This document shows positions 17,502-26,350 of a stretch of 64,000 nt of DNA, one piece after another. The position numbers were made by a program, and so were the translations under genes. How positions within the stretch are numbered: position 1 is the first letter of the stretch; every line of letters starts with the position of its first letter. Under the pieces are notes generated by a model, which saw only the letters and a program-made list of their open reading frames with translations, was not told where the DNA came from and made no database searches. The DNA is from Panacagrimonas sp052387695 (GTDB lineage: Bacteria > Pseudomonadota > Gammaproteobacteria > Nevskiales > Nevskiaceae), in NCBI GenBank assembly GCA_052387695.1, contig JBQTIX010000041.1, positions 13,395 to 77,394 on the forward strand. Reading direction: 5' to 3'.

Positions 17502-18890
17502 ATGCAGATCCGCGAAAGCAGTTTCGGCTACTGGTCCAGCCAGCCCGCCTTTCTCGCCGTGGCGAGCGGCGCGGCGCTGGGCATCGGCAGCAGCATGCGG
17601 GTGCCGTACCTGATGAGCGAATACGGCGGCGTGATTTTTCTGGTGGCGTACGTGCTGTGCCTGTTCGTGGTCGGACTGCCGATCCTGGTCGCCGAGTGGG
17701 CCCTGGGCCGCTGGATGCGCGACGAACTCGGCGCCGGGTTTGCGCGACTCTCCCAACTCGGGCGCGCGGGCCGCGCGTGGCGCTGGCTCGGCCGGCTGTC
17801 AGTGGTCGGCGCGGTGATGATCCTGTCGTACTACAGCGTGATCGCGGGCTGGAGTCTCGGGTACCTGTTCCGCGGAGCGGGTGGGTTCCTGGCCGGTCGC
17901 GACGCACAGGATGCCTCGCGCATTTTTCTCAAGCTGGCGCAGGACCCTGAGCGCAGCCTGGCCTGGCACACCCTGTTCATGGTTGTGGTCACGGTGATCG
18001 TGAGCTATGGGTTCCGCGAAGGCATCGAGCGCGCGGCGCGGTTGCTGACGCCGGCGGCGCTGGTGCTAACCCTGGCGTTTGCGCTGCTGGCCTATTCGTA
18101 TGGCAAGACCGACGTGGCGCTGACGGCGATCCTGACCCCGGACGTCTCGAAGTTTGGTTGGCGCGGCGCGGTGGAGGCGCTGTACCAGGCGTTCTACACG
18201 CTGGGGCTCGGGCTGGGCGTGATGATGACTCTGGGCGCCTACCTGCCGGCGAACGTGCCGCTGGTGCGGCTGGGGCTGTGGGTGATCGCGGCCGATTGTA
18301 CTTTTGGAATTGCCGCGGGTATCGGCCTGATGTCGCTGGTGCTGGGCGCCGGCCTGCAACCCAGCGGCGGGTTGACGATGATCTTCCAGACATTTCCGCA
18401 GGCGCTGCCGATCGGTTTGGGCGCGGTGTGGCTGGCGGTGAGTTTCTACGGGCTGCTGTTCGTGGTGACCCTGCTTGCGGGTATCGCGCTGCTGGAGCCG
18501 GTGACGCGATACCTGATGGAGCGTTACCGCCAGACCCGCGTGTTCGCGGCGATGGGCAGCGCCATCGCGGTGTGGTTTCTCGGGCTCGGCAGCCTGCTGG
18601 CTTTCAGCGTCGCCGCCGACATGGAACTGCTGGGCCGGAATTTCTTTGAGTGGATGCAGGATCTGACCAGCTTCGTGATCATCCCGGTAGGGGGTCTGCT
18701 GATCTGCGTGTTCGTGGCGCGTGTGCTGCCGCGTGATCTGAGCCTTGCGGTGTGGGGACCGCGCGAGCGCCGACTGCATGGGCTATGGCGTTTCATGCTG
18801 CGCTACCCGGCGCGGATCGGCCTGCTGGTGGTGCTGCTCCACGGATTCGATCTGCTGCACTGGTTCTCGTCGCTGTGGACCGACGCTTGA
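17502..18890 (+). CDS. Sodium-dependent NSS (neurotransmitter:sodium symporter) family transporter
   Basis: A 462-residue inner-membrane protein with about 12 hydrophobic segments and the LeuT-fold start: SSQPAFLAVASGAALGIGS then MRVPYLMSEYGGVIFLVAYV. It would import amino acids or related amines with sodium. In a classical NSS protein TM1 has GNxWRFPY; here the equivalent GSSMRVPYL departs from the consensus, so substrate or ion coupling may differ. The ATG at 17502 is the first codon matching family N-termini. The stop overlaps the TTG start of rnfH. Confidence 0.85.
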   Translation: MQIRESSFGYWSSQPAFLAVASGAALGIGSSMRVPYLMSEYGGVIFLVAYVLCLFVVGLPILVAEWALGRWMRDELGAGFARLSQLGRAGRAWRWLGRLSVVGAVMILSYYSVIAGWSLGYLFRGAGGFLAGRDAQDASRIFLKLAQDPERSLAWHTLFMVVVTVIVSYGFREGIERAARLLTPAALVLTLAFALLAYSYGKTDVALTAILTPDVSKFGWRGAVEALYQAFYTLGLGLGVMMTLGAYLPANVPLVRLGLWVIAADCTFGIAAGIGLMSLVLGAGLQPSGGLTMIFQTFPQALPIGLGAVWLAVSFYGLLFVVTLLAGIALLEPVTRYLMERYRQTRVFAAMGSAIAVWFLGLGSLLAFSVAADMELLGRNFFEWMQDLTSFVIIPVGGLLICVFVARVLPRDLSLAVWGPRERRLHGLWRFMLRYPARIGLLVVLLHGFDLLHWFSSLWTDA

Positions 18891-19180
18891 ACGAGGTTTG
18901 CGCGATCGAGGTGGTGCTGGCGCTGGAGGATCGTCAGCTCGTCGTGGCGCTTGAAGTTGCACCGGGAACCAGCATCGACCAGGCGATCGCGCTGTCGGGG
19001 CTTCACTCCCAGGCGGGTTGTTTGAACCTCACGAATGCATCGGTGGGAATTTTTGGCCGCCTGCGCGAGCGCAGTTGGAGGGTGGCCGACGGTGATCGCG
19101 TCGAGATCTATCGGTCGCTGCGGGCAGATCCCAAGGCCACGCGCCGGCAGCGCGCCGCAGCAGCTAAGCGCCGTCTTTGA
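18887..19180 (+). CDS. rnfH: RnfH-family ubiquitin-fold protein
   Basis: A 97-residue member of the RnfH (UPF0125) family with a ubiquitin-like fold: IEVVLALEDRQLVVALEVAPGTSIDQAI, then VGIFGRLRERSWRVADGDRVEIYRSLRADPK, the conserved end. The only in-frame start is a TTG at 18887 overlapping the symporter stop (ttga), implying translational coupling. RnfH commonly lies by smpB, ratA and bamE; function is still poorly defined. Confidence 0.88.
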   Translation: MNEVCAIEVVLALEDRQLVVALEVAPGTSIDQAIALSGLHSQAGCLNLTNASVGIFGRLRERSWRVADGDRVEIYRSLRADPKATRRQRAAAAKRRL

Positions 19181-19194
19181 GGAAAGTCATTAAG

Positions 19195-19280
19195 GTTCAG
19201 GAATACGGTCGCGGGCGTGGCCCGCTCCTACGGCATTGCTTATTTTGTAGGTGCGGGCCATGCCCGCGACAGACCTGTGC
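19195..19280. repeat. Dispersed palindrome, 'gcgggcgtggcccgctcctac' family
   Basis: Inverted units tcgcgggcgtggcccgctcc and gtgcgggccatgcccgcgac lie between the convergent rnfH and bamE genes, where a hairpin could act as a bidirectional terminator. Same family as 14745-14835 and 22495-22570. Confidence 0.75.
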
Positions 19281-19289
19281 GGAAGGTGC

Positions 19290-19730
19290 TCAGGGATTCG
19301 GCAGCTGGGACGGACTGATCCCGCCGCTGCCGTTTTCCTCGGCATCGCGCTGGGCTTCCGCGCGATCGCTCTTTTCCTGCTTGATAACGGCCTCGGCATC
19401 GGGCCGCTCCAAGCGCAGGTCGCCCGGCTGCGGCTCGGCACCGACCAGGCTGGCGAGCTGATCGCCGTTGAAATTGAGCGTGACCGCACGCTGGGTGATA
19501 TCGCCGCGCGGCGACTTGTAATAGCCGACGTAATCCCAGCGATCGCTGCGGAACGGCGTCGAGGCGAGCGGCGTGCCCATGACGAAGCGCACCTGGTCGC
19601 GCGTCATCCCGACCTTGAGCTTGTCGAGGTCTTTCTGCTCGATCACGTTGCCCTGCCGCGTCGGCAGCTTGTAGATCAGTTGGCAGCCGCACAGGCTGGC
19701 CAGAAGCAGGGTGAGCAGGAGCACGCGCAT
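19290..19730 (-). CDS. bamE: Outer-membrane assembly lipoprotein BamE
   Basis: BamE is the small lipoprotein of the BAM complex that inserts outer-membrane beta-barrels. The 146-residue precursor has a lipoprotein signal with lipobox LCGC (mature Cys16) and the family core KLPTRQGNVIEQKDLDKLKVGMTRDQVRFVMGTP, followed by DRWDYVGYY. The C-terminal tail from about residue 100 is charged and longer than in E. coli BamE (113 residues). It is divergent from fur, a common arrangement in this group. Confidence 0.95.
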   Translation of the reverse strand: MRVLLLTLLLASLCGCQLIYKLPTRQGNVIEQKDLDKLKVGMTRDQVRFVMGTPLASTPFRSDRWDYVGYYKSPRGDITQRAVTLNFNGDQLASLVGAEPQPGDLRLERPDAEAVIKQEKSDRAEAQRDAEENGSGGISPSQLPNP

Positions 19731-19802
19731 GAGAGTTGCCGCAATGGATTAGCACAGGATGAGCGGGGATAATAACCCGTTCACCACTTCCCGAGCCCGT
19801 CT

Positions 19803-20222
19803 GTGGAATCCACCGACCTGCGTAACGCTGGCCTCAAAGTCACCCTGCCGCGCCTGAAAATCCTGGAGATCCTGGAGAGCAGTTCCACCCGACACCTGTC
19901 GGCGGAAGACATTTACAAGGATCTGATCAACCACGACGAGGACATCGGCCTGGCCACGGTGTATCGCGTGCTGACGCAGTTCGAGCAGGCCGGCCTGGTG
20001 AAGCGCCATCATTTCGAGGACGGGCACGCGGTGTTCGAGCTGGAACGCGGCGAGCATCACGATCACATGGTCGACATCGAATCCGGCAAGGTGATCGAGT
20101 TCATCAGCGAGGAGATCGAGCAGCTTCAGCACCAGATCGCCGAGCGCCACGACTTCGAGATCGTCGGGCACAGTCTGGTGCTGTACGTGCGGCCCAGGGG
20201 CGGGAAAAGCGGTCGGCGCTAG
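19803..20222 (+). CDS. fur: Ferric uptake regulator Fur
   Basis: Fur represses iron-acquisition genes when bound to ferrous iron. The 139-residue protein begins with GTG and reads MESTDLRNAGLKVTLPRLKILEIL. The winged helix contains DIGLATVYRVLTQFEQAGLV, and the metal site H-x-H region HHFEDGHAVFELERGEHHDHM is complete. The C-terminal CxxC pairs seen in some Fur proteins are absent. The 72-nt bamE-fur spacer contains ggataataa, a possible promoter element; a canonical Fur box was not identified there. Confidence 0.96.
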   Translation: MESTDLRNAGLKVTLPRLKILEILESSSTRHLSAEDIYKDLINHDEDIGLATVYRVLTQFEQAGLVKRHHFEDGHAVFELERGEHHDHMVDIESGKVIEFISEEIEQLQHQIAERHDFEIVGHSLVLYVRPRGGKSGRR

Positions 20223-20265
20223 GAGCCTGGGCGCACCCCCGAATCAACGATCGGACCGGGTCGAT

Positions 20266-21732
20266 ATGGCACACAGAATCATTCAGGCCGTCCTGACGCT
20301 CGCCCTGGTTTTCCTGATCGTCGCGGGCTCACGGCTGTTGACGGTCGGGTCGCCGGTCAAGCGCGCCGGGCCCGTCGCGGTGCTGGCACTCGACGAATCA
20401 GCGCTGGCCCAGGGTCTGGCGCAGGCGATCCGTATCCAGACCGTGTCCTACCCGGATGCGGCCCGTAACGATGCGGCTGCGATCTCCGCATTTCACGATT
20501 TCTTGCTGGTGCGCTTCCCGCGCGTGCATGCGAGCTTGAAGCGCGAAGTCGTCGGCACCGGCAGCCTGCTTTTTACCTGGACCGGGGGCAACGCTTCGAT
20601 GTCTCCGATCCTGCTGCTGGCGCATCTCGACGTGGTGCCGGTGGAGCCTGGGACGGAGGCGCGCTGGACGCATCCGCCGTTCGACGGCGTCGTTGCGGAC
20701 GGCCGCGTCTGGGGCCGTGGCGCGATAGACGACAAGGCCAGCCTGGTGGCGCTGATGGAGTCGGCGGAGCATTTGCTTGGCGAAGGATTCACGCCGCCGC
20801 GGACCCTGATGTTCGCGTTCGGCCACGACGAGGAAATCGGCGGGCGCAACGGTGCGGCGGAGATCGCGCAGCGGTTGCGGGAGCGCGGGGTGCAGGCGGC
20901 GTTCGCGATCGACGAGGGCGGCTCGGTGACGCAGGGCGTGATCGCGGGCGTGGCCGCGCCGGTGGCCTCGATCATGGTTGGCGAAAAAGGTTACGGATCG
21001 TTCCGGCTGAGCACGCACGCGACCGGTGGCCATTCCGCGCGACCGCCGCCGCAGACTGCGGTCGGCCAGCTCGCCCGCGCGGTCGCACGGGTGCAGGACC
21101 ATCCGCTGCCGACGCGCCTGGTGGCGCCGGTGACCACGATGATGGACCGGCTCGCCGCGGAGATGCCGCTGGGCCGGCGCCTCGCGGTCAGCAATCGCTG
21201 GCTGCTGGACCCGCTGTTGCGCGCCCGCATGAGGTCAGACGCAACCTCCAACGCGATGATCCGCACCACCGCCGCACCGACCGTGTTCCATGCCGGGGTC
21301 AAGGACAATGTCCTGCCCGGCGAGGCTTACGCGATCATCAATTTCCGGCTGCTGCCGGGCGACACGCTGGCGATGGTGGAGGCGCACCTGCGGCGGGTGA
21401 TCGGCGACCCGGGCGTCGAGGTCGCGCTGGAAGGCCAGAGCAATGGCGATCCCTCGCCGGTGTCGGGAACCGACTCTCCCGGGTTCGTGCTGCTGGAGCG
21501 CACGGTCAACGAGATTTTCCCGGAGGCCGTCGTCGCGCCGGGGCTGGTGCTGGGCGCCACCGACCTGCGGCATTACGGCGCGGTCGCGCAAGCGCGATAC
21601 AACTTCGCCCCCTTGCGGCTCCTGCCGGAAAACCTGGCGACCATCCACGGGACCGACGAACGCGTCGGTGTCGCGGACTACGCCAATATGGTGCGGTTCT
21701 ATGTCCGGCTGATGCAGAACGCGGCGGGTTGA
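20266..21732 (+). CDS. M20-family zinc peptidase (PM20D1/carboxypeptidase S-like), membrane anchored
   Basis: A 488-residue metallopeptidase with an N-terminal hydrophobic helix (residues about 8-26) that anchors or exports it. The M20 metal motif LLLAHLDVVPVEP, then WGRGAIDDKASLVALMESAE and FAFGHDEEIGGRNGA with the catalytic glutamates, are intact. The closest characterised group is PM20D1/CPS1, which hydrolyse or form N-acyl amino acids or dipeptides. A dimerisation lid follows near GEKGYGSFRLSTHATGGHSA. It is 43 nt after fur but has its own function; the substrate is unproven. Confidence 0.88.
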   Translation: MAHRIIQAVLTLALVFLIVAGSRLLTVGSPVKRAGPVAVLALDESALAQGLAQAIRIQTVSYPDAARNDAAAISAFHDFLLVRFPRVHASLKREVVGTGSLLFTWTGGNASMSPILLLAHLDVVPVEPGTEARWTHPPFDGVVADGRVWGRGAIDDKASLVALMESAEHLLGEGFTPPRTLMFAFGHDEEIGGRNGAAEIAQRLRERGVQAAFAIDEGGSVTQGVIAGVAAPVASIMVGEKGYGSFRLSTHATGGHSARPPPQTAVGQLARAVARVQDHPLPTRLVAPVTTMMDRLAAEMPLGRRLAVSNRWLLDPLLRARMRSDATSNAMIRTTAAPTVFHAGVKDNVLPGEAYAIINFRLLPGDTLAMVEAHLRRVIGDPGVEVALEGQSNGDPSPVSGTDSPGFVLLERTVNEIFPEAVVAPGLVLGATDLRHYGAVAQARYNFAPLRLLPENLATIHGTDERVGVADYANMVRFYVRLMQNAAG

Positions 21733-21749
21733 GTCATTAGGGAAACTCC

Positions 21750-21895
21750 GCACAGGTTCGATCCGGCTCGTAGGTCGGTTCAAGCCGGAGGCGGAACCGA
21801 CGCTGCGCGCCCTTGACGAAGCCCGGCGCACGTCGGCTCCGGCCACAAAAAGCCGTGGCCTTGAGCCGACCTACACCCGACCTACCCATGATTCA
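21750..21895. repeat. Dispersed intergenic repeat, compound copy
   Basis: Starts with the aggttcgatccggctcgtag unit seen at 12266 and ends with an inverted unit ttgagccgacctacacccga. The two halves can pair over about 100 nt. It occupies most of the 240-nt space between the convergent M20 peptidase and pncC genes. Confidence 0.75.
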
Positions 21896-21974
21896 GACCT
21901 GTACAGAGCGTCCTTGAGGGAACCCCGGCGCGCTGAAAGCCCGGACCGAGGATGTCGTGGCCGCTGGTACAGCG

Positions 21975-22466
21975 CTACACGAGATGCAGCAATTCCTCCA
22001 GCGCCCTCTGCGCAGACTGCTGGCGCACCGATTCGCGGTCTCCCGCAAACACGAAGCGCTGTGACTGTAGCGGCGATCCGCGCTGCACCCAGGCGATCCA
22101 GACCGTGCCGACCGGCTTGTCCGGGCTACCGCCGCCGGGCCCGGCGATGCCGGTGATCGCCACACCCCAGTGAGCCGGCGAATGTGCCATCAGCCCGCTG
22201 GCCATGGCGGTCACGCAGGCCTCGCTGACCGCGCCCTGGGTCTCGAACAGCGCCATCGGGACACCCAGCAACTCGTGCTTGGCGAGGTTGCTGTACGTCA
22301 CCAGTCCGCGCTCGAACCAGGCCGAGGAGCCGGGGATGTCGGTCAGCACTTTTGCGACCAGGCCGCCGGTACAGGATTCGGCGAGCGCGACCCACTCGCC
22401 TCGCTCCAGCAGCCGGAGGCCCAGAGTCCGGGCAAGCGCCGACAGGTCGGCGTCGGTGGTGCTCAC
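21975..22466 (-). CDS. pncC: Nicotinamide-nucleotide amidase PncC (CinA C-terminal domain)
   Basis: A 163-residue stand-alone CinA C-terminal domain. PncC deamidates NMN to NaMN in pyridine nucleotide recycling. The hallmark ALAESCTGG (active-site Ser/Thr region), VTYSNLAKHELLGVP and ITGIAGPGGGSPDKPVGTVWIA are present. It starts MSTTDADLSALARTLG. No recA gene is adjacent, unlike in many relatives. Confidence 0.93.
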   Translation of the reverse strand: MSTTDADLSALARTLGLRLLERGEWVALAESCTGGLVAKVLTDIPGSSAWFERGLVTYSNLAKHELLGVPMALFETQGAVSEACVTAMASGLMAHSPAHWGVAITGIAGPGGGSPDKPVGTVWIAWVQRGSPLQSQRFVFAGDRESVRQQSAQRALEELLHLV

Positions 22467-22494
22467 GCGCTCGCCCCTCCAGGGACTCTATGTA

Positions 22495-22570
22495 TAGGTC
22501 TGTCGCGGGCATGGCCCGCTCCTACGGCGTCCGTGGTTCCGTATGAGCGGGCCATGCCCACGACTTGCCG
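22495..22570. repeat. Dispersed palindrome, 'gcgggcatggcccgctcctac' family
   Basis: gtcgcgggcatggcccgctc and gagcgggccatgcccacgac face each other upstream of pncC and downstream of gshA. Third copy of the family found also at 14745 and 19195. Confidence 0.75.
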
Positions 22571-22575
22571 GTTGC

Positions 22576-23880
22576 TCACGCCGGCTGCCGCAGCTTCTCG
22601 ATCGCCGCGATCTCGCGCGCCGCCGCCACCAGCGCCAGCCGCGCGACCACGCCGTAGGCGTAGAACTCGTTGGGCTTGGCGTCCGGCGCCTGCGACAGGT
22701 CAGGATGGTTGCAACAGCTATCGAACGGCAGGGGCTTGAAGCTCATGCCCGGCGCGTTGAGATTCTCCTGATTGCCGCGCTTCTCATTGACCCGGTAGAA
22801 GCCGCCGACGACGAAGCGGTCGATCATGTACACCACCGGTTCGGCGGTGTGATTGTCTGGCCCCCAGGTCTCGAAGGTGTGTACACCCTCCTGGATGATG
22901 GCTCCCGTCACCTCACGCCCTTCCTTGGCAGAGGACATGTGCGTGCGCGCCTTGCGATTCATCTCCAGCACGTCCTGCGCCGATCGCACCGTCATCACGC
23001 CCATACCGTAGGTGCCGGCGTCGGCCTTGACGATGACGAAGGGCTCCTCGGCGATGCCGTATTCCTGGTACTTCTCGCGGATGTCTTCGAGCAGCAGTTC
23101 CACGTTGCTGACCAGGCATTCCTCGCCTTCGCGCTTCATGAAGTTGATCTGGCCACAGTTGCGGAACAGCGGATCGACCCACCAGGAATCGATGCTCGCG
23201 ATCCTCGCAAACTCGGCGGTCACGTCGCGGTACTGACCGAAATGCTGGGTCTTGAGCCGCGCATGCCAGCCGGCGCCGAGCGGTGGCACGATCACCTGCG
23301 CGATGCCTTCGAGTACCGGAGGGATACCGGCCGAAAGGTCGTTGTTGAGGAGCACCACGCAGGGCGAGAAATCGCCGACCTTCACCCGGTCGCCGTCACG
23401 CAGCAACGGTTCGAACAGCAGCTCGCGCCCGGAAATCTCCAGCTTGATGGCGGTGGGCTCGCGGATCTCGGGGATCAGCGTTCCGATCCGCAGCTTGTAG
23501 CCGGCCTTGCGGATCATCTCGGCCAGCGTGGCGACGTTCTCCAGGTAAAACCTGTTGCGCGTGTGGTTCTCCGGCACCAGCAGCAGACCGGTCGCGGTGG
23601 GGCAGGCGCGCTCGACCGCGGACTGGATCGCCTGGATGCACAGCGGCTCGAACGCGGGATTGAGATTGTTGAAGCCGCCCGGAAACAGATTGGTGTCTAC
23701 CGGCGCCAGTTTGAAGCCGGCGTTGCGCAGGTCCACCGAACAGTAGAACGGCGGCGGCGTCACACGCCACTGCGCGCGGAACCAGGCTTCGATTTCGGCG
23801 GAGCGCGCAATCAATTGGCTCTCGAAGCGCAGCAGCGGCGAGGTGTTGGAGGTGGACAGACCTGGAATGGTGCCGAGCAT
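22576..23880 (-). CDS. gshA: Glutamate-cysteine ligase, proteobacterial (Acidithiobacillus-type) class
   Basis: Catalyses the first step of glutathione synthesis, ATP-dependent ligation of glutamate and cysteine. The protein (434 residues from ATG at 23880, preceded by ggag) belongs to the class first noted in Acidithiobacillus, unrelated in detail to E. coli GshA. Conserved stretches include FYCSVDLRNAGFKLAPVDTNLFPGG-type start region (split here by position about 45-70), DSWWVDPLFRNCGQINFMKR and VKADAGTYGMGVMTV, an ATP-grasp-like loop. It is divergent from coaBC with 141 nt between. A gshB partner is not in the window. Confidence 0.9.
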   Translation of the reverse strand: MLGTIPGLSTSNTSPLLRFESQLIARSAEIEAWFRAQWRVTPPPFYCSVDLRNAGFKLAPVDTNLFPGGFNNLNPAFEPLCIQAIQSAVERACPTATGLLLVPENHTRNRFYLENVATLAEMIRKAGYKLRIGTLIPEIREPTAIKLEISGRELLFEPLLRDGDRVKVGDFSPCVVLLNNDLSAGIPPVLEGIAQVIVPPLGAGWHARLKTQHFGQYRDVTAEFARIASIDSWWVDPLFRNCGQINFMKREGEECLVSNVELLLEDIREKYQEYGIAEEPFVIVKADAGTYGMGVMTVRSAQDVLEMNRKARTHMSSAKEGREVTGAIIQEGVHTFETWGPDNHTAEPVVYMIDRFVVGGFYRVNEKRGNQENLNAPGMSFKPLPFDSCCNHPDLSQAPDAKPNEFYAYGVVARLALVAAAREIAAIEKLRQPA

Positions 23881-24021
23881 GGGTAGCTCCACAAGGGCGG
23901 GCGTGCGGATGGGCGCTAGGTTAGCGCATCACTGCAGGTCCGCCAGCACGTCGGGCTTCGCCGGGTCGGATAGGTCCAGGCTTGCCTGGGACAGAGACTT
24001 CGGTCCGTTACACTGCTCGCC

Positions 24022-25242
24022 ATGAATTCTGTCCCGATTCAAAACCTCTGCCGCCGCCGCATCCTGCTCGGCGTCAGCGGCGGCATTGCCGCCTACAAGG
24101 CTGCGGATCTGACGCGCCGGCTGATGGAAGCAGGTGCCGAAATTCAGGTCGTGATGACCGAGGGCGCCAGGCAGTTCGTCGGGCCGGCGACCTTCTCGGC
24201 CCTGTCCGGCAGGCCGGTGCGCGACTCGCTGTGGGACGCCCAGGCAGAGGCGGCTATGGGTCACATCGAGCTGGCGCGCTGGGCGGATCTGATTCTCGTC
24301 GCGCCCGCCACGGCCAACCTGCTCGCGAAACTCGCACAGGGTATCGCGGACGATCTGCTGAGCACCCTGGTGCTGGCCAGCGACCGCCCGATCGCGGTCG
24401 CGCCCGCGATGAACCGCCTGATGTGGGCGAACGCGGCGACGCAGGACAACGTGGCGAAGCTGATCGCACGCGGGGTGCACGTGTTCGGCCCCGGCGCAGG
24501 CTTCCAGGCCTGCGGCGAAGTGGGCGAGGGGCGCATGCGCGAGCCGCTCGATCTGCGTGCCGACGTGGTTCATCTCCTGACGTCCGGCCCCCTGAGTGGC
24601 AAGCATGTGGTGGTCACGGCGGGTCCCACGCGCGAGCCCATCGACCCGGTGCGCTTCATCACCAACCGGTCCTCCGGCAAGCAGGGGTATGCGCTGGCCG
24701 CCGCGCTGTCGGCCTTGGGTGCGAGCGTCACGCTGATTTCCGGTCCGACTAATCTCGCGACACCGACGGGCTGCACGCGCATCGATGTCGAAACGGCGCA
24801 GCAGATGTGCGAGGCCGCGCTGAAGGCGGCGCAGGGCGCCGACCTTTTCGTCGGCACGGCGGCCGTAGCCGACTATCGCGCGGCCGTCGTTTCTGCCGAA
24901 AAGATCAAAAAGAAGGACGCCGACCTGACCCTGCACCTGACGCGCAACGAGGACATTCTCGTCCGCGTGCGCGCGGCGCGGCCGAACCTGTTCATGGTCG
25001 GCTTCGCGGCTGAGACCGAGAACGTTGAAGCGCACGCGCGCGAAAAGCTGGCGAAGAAAAAGCTCGATCTCATTGCGGCCAACCGCGTAGGCCCGGGACT
25101 CGCGTTCGATCGCGACGACAACCAGCTCACGGTTTACTGGAAGGACGGCAATCAGGCGCTGGCTCATGGGGCCAAGGATGAGTTGGCGCGTGAACTGGCG
25201 GGCTTGATCGTGCAGCACCTGCTGGCACGAAACTCGGTCTGA
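24022..25242 (+). CDS. coaBC: Bifunctional phosphopantothenoylcysteine decarboxylase/synthetase CoaBC
   Basis: Two successive enzymes of coenzyme A synthesis in one chain. The N-terminal CoaC flavoprotein part (about 1-190) has ILLGVSGGIAAYKA, the flavin motif APATANLLAKLAQG, and the substrate-clamp APAMNRLMW. The C-terminal CoaB part (about 191-406) has VVTAGPTREPIDPVRFITNRSSGKQGYALA and the lysine region AEKIKKKDADLTLHLTRNEDIL. Length 406 matches the family. It is followed by a GFA-family gene 23 nt downstream and dut. Confidence 0.96.
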   Translation: MNSVPIQNLCRRRILLGVSGGIAAYKAADLTRRLMEAGAEIQVVMTEGARQFVGPATFSALSGRPVRDSLWDAQAEAAMGHIELARWADLILVAPATANLLAKLAQGIADDLLSTLVLASDRPIAVAPAMNRLMWANAATQDNVAKLIARGVHVFGPGAGFQACGEVGEGRMREPLDLRADVVHLLTSGPLSGKHVVVTAGPTREPIDPVRFITNRSSGKQGYALAAALSALGASVTLISGPTNLATPTGCTRIDVETAQQMCEAALKAAQGADLFVGTAAVADYRAAVVSAEKIKKKDADLTLHLTRNEDILVRVRAARPNLFMVGFAAETENVEAHAREKLAKKKLDLIAANRVGPGLAFDRDDNQLTVYWKDGNQALAHGAKDELARELAGLIVQHLLARNSV

Positions 25243-25265
25243 AACCACCGCGCGAGGACCAGTTC

Positions 25266-25679
25266 ATGAGCGAGGAAATCCACGAAGGTGGCTGCTATTG
25301 CGGCGCCGTCCGCTATCGTGTGACGGGCAGGCCCAGCAATACCATGGTGTGTCATTGCCGGAGTTGTCGACGGATTTCGGCGGCACCGGTGACGCCCTGG
25401 CTCACGTTCCGCAACGACCAGTTCGAGTTCATCCGCGGCCAGCCGTCCGCGTTCCATTCGTCAGCGGCGGTGAAGCGACGTTTCTGCCCGGGGTGCGGAA
25501 CGCCGTTGACTTACGAGCACAAGGACAATGCCGGGACCATCGACATCACGGCGTGCAGCCTCGATTTGCCAGACGCGTTTCCGCCCACGCACCATTCCTG
25601 GCTCAGCGACGACGTTGCCTGGGTGCGCTTCGGCGACGGACTGCCCGGCTTTCCGGAATGGCGCAAGGACAAGACCTGA
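25266..25679 (+). CDS. GFA-family (glutathione-dependent formaldehyde-activating-like) zinc protein
   Basis: A 137-residue zinc protein with the CENP-V/GFA fold: GGCYCGAVRYRV, VCHCRSCRRISAAPVTPWLTF, FCPGCGTPLTY. The three cysteine clusters bind two zinc ions in Gfa. Most members outside methylotrophs have unknown substrates; the name does not prove formaldehyde activity. It lies between coaBC and dut in the same direction, 32 nt before the dut start. Confidence 0.9.
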   Translation: MSEEIHEGGCYCGAVRYRVTGRPSNTMVCHCRSCRRISAAPVTPWLTFRNDQFEFIRGQPSAFHSSAAVKRRFCPGCGTPLTYEHKDNAGTIDITACSLDLPDAFPPTHHSWLSDDVAWVRFGDGLPGFPEWRKDKT

Positions 25680-25711
25680 GTTGTTCCCGCTTCATCCATT
25701 CACTACCGTCG

Positions 25712-26167
25712 ATGACCCGCATCCAACTCAAAGTGCTGGACCCCCGCCTCGGCCGCGAGCTGCCCTTGCCCGCCTACGCCACTGACGGCTCCGCCGGCAT
25801 GGACCTGCGCGCCCTGCTCGACGCCCCGCTGGACCTCGCGCCCGGGCAGACCACGCTGATCCGGACGGGGCTCGCCATCCACATCGCCGATCCGGGTCTC
25901 GCAGCGGTGATCCTTCCGCGCTCAGGGCTGGGCCACAAGCACGGCATCGTGCTCGGCAATCTCGTCGGCTTGATCGATTCCGACTACCAGGGCGAGTTGA
26001 TGGTGTCCTGCTGGAACCGCGGGCCGACGGGTTTCGTCATCAATCCGGGCGAGCGTATCGCGCAGCTTGTCGTCGTGCCGGTGGTGCGGGCGGAGTTCGA
26101 ACTGGTGTCGGATTTCGCGGCCAGCGAACGTGGAGCAGGGGGATTTGGGCACACCGGCCGGCATTGA
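25712..26167 (+). CDS. dut: Deoxyuridine 5'-triphosphate nucleotidohydrolase Dut
   Basis: dUTPase hydrolyses dUTP to dUMP and keeps uracil out of DNA, also feeding thymidylate synthesis. The 151-residue protein has all five trimeric-dUTPase motifs: ATDGSAGMDLRA, PRSGLGHKHG, GLIDSDYQGEL, NPGERIAQLV and the C-terminal RGAGGFGHTGRH. The start MTRIQLKVLDPRLG matches relatives. It commonly follows coaBC in gammaproteobacteria. Confidence 0.97.
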   Translation: MTRIQLKVLDPRLGRELPLPAYATDGSAGMDLRALLDAPLDLAPGQTTLIRTGLAIHIADPGLAAVILPRSGLGHKHGIVLGNLVGLIDSDYQGELMVSCWNRGPTGFVINPGERIAQLVVVPVVRAEFELVSDFAASERGAGGFGHTGRH

Positions 26168-26221
26168 TTGGGGGGCGGTGTCGATGTCGGCATAAAAAAA
26201 TCTCCCGAAATGCGCCGTGCC

Positions 26222-26279
26222 CCCTTGAAACCTGCGGGATGGTCGCCAACAATTAGCAGCCTTCATGGGAGAGTGCTAA
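26222..26279 (+). promoter_or_regulatory. groESL control region: sigma32-like promoter and CIRCE-like operator
   Basis: A -35-like CTTGAAA at about 26223-26229 fits the heat-shock sigma consensus, with a weaker -10 near 26246-26252. It is followed by a 9-9-9 inverted repeat: ttagcagcc (26253-26261), spacer ttcatggga, gagtgctaa (26271-26279). The right half is a perfect CIRCE half-site; the left half matches 7 of 9. CIRCE is the HrcA operator. Dual sigma32 and HrcA control of groESL is known in Xanthomonas. Confidence 0.75.
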
Positions 26280-26350
26280 CACGGTCGTCCGACGGGTTGG
26301 CGCAATCTCCTGTGAATCAATCCCAAGCATTTGAAAACAGGAGTAGAGAT

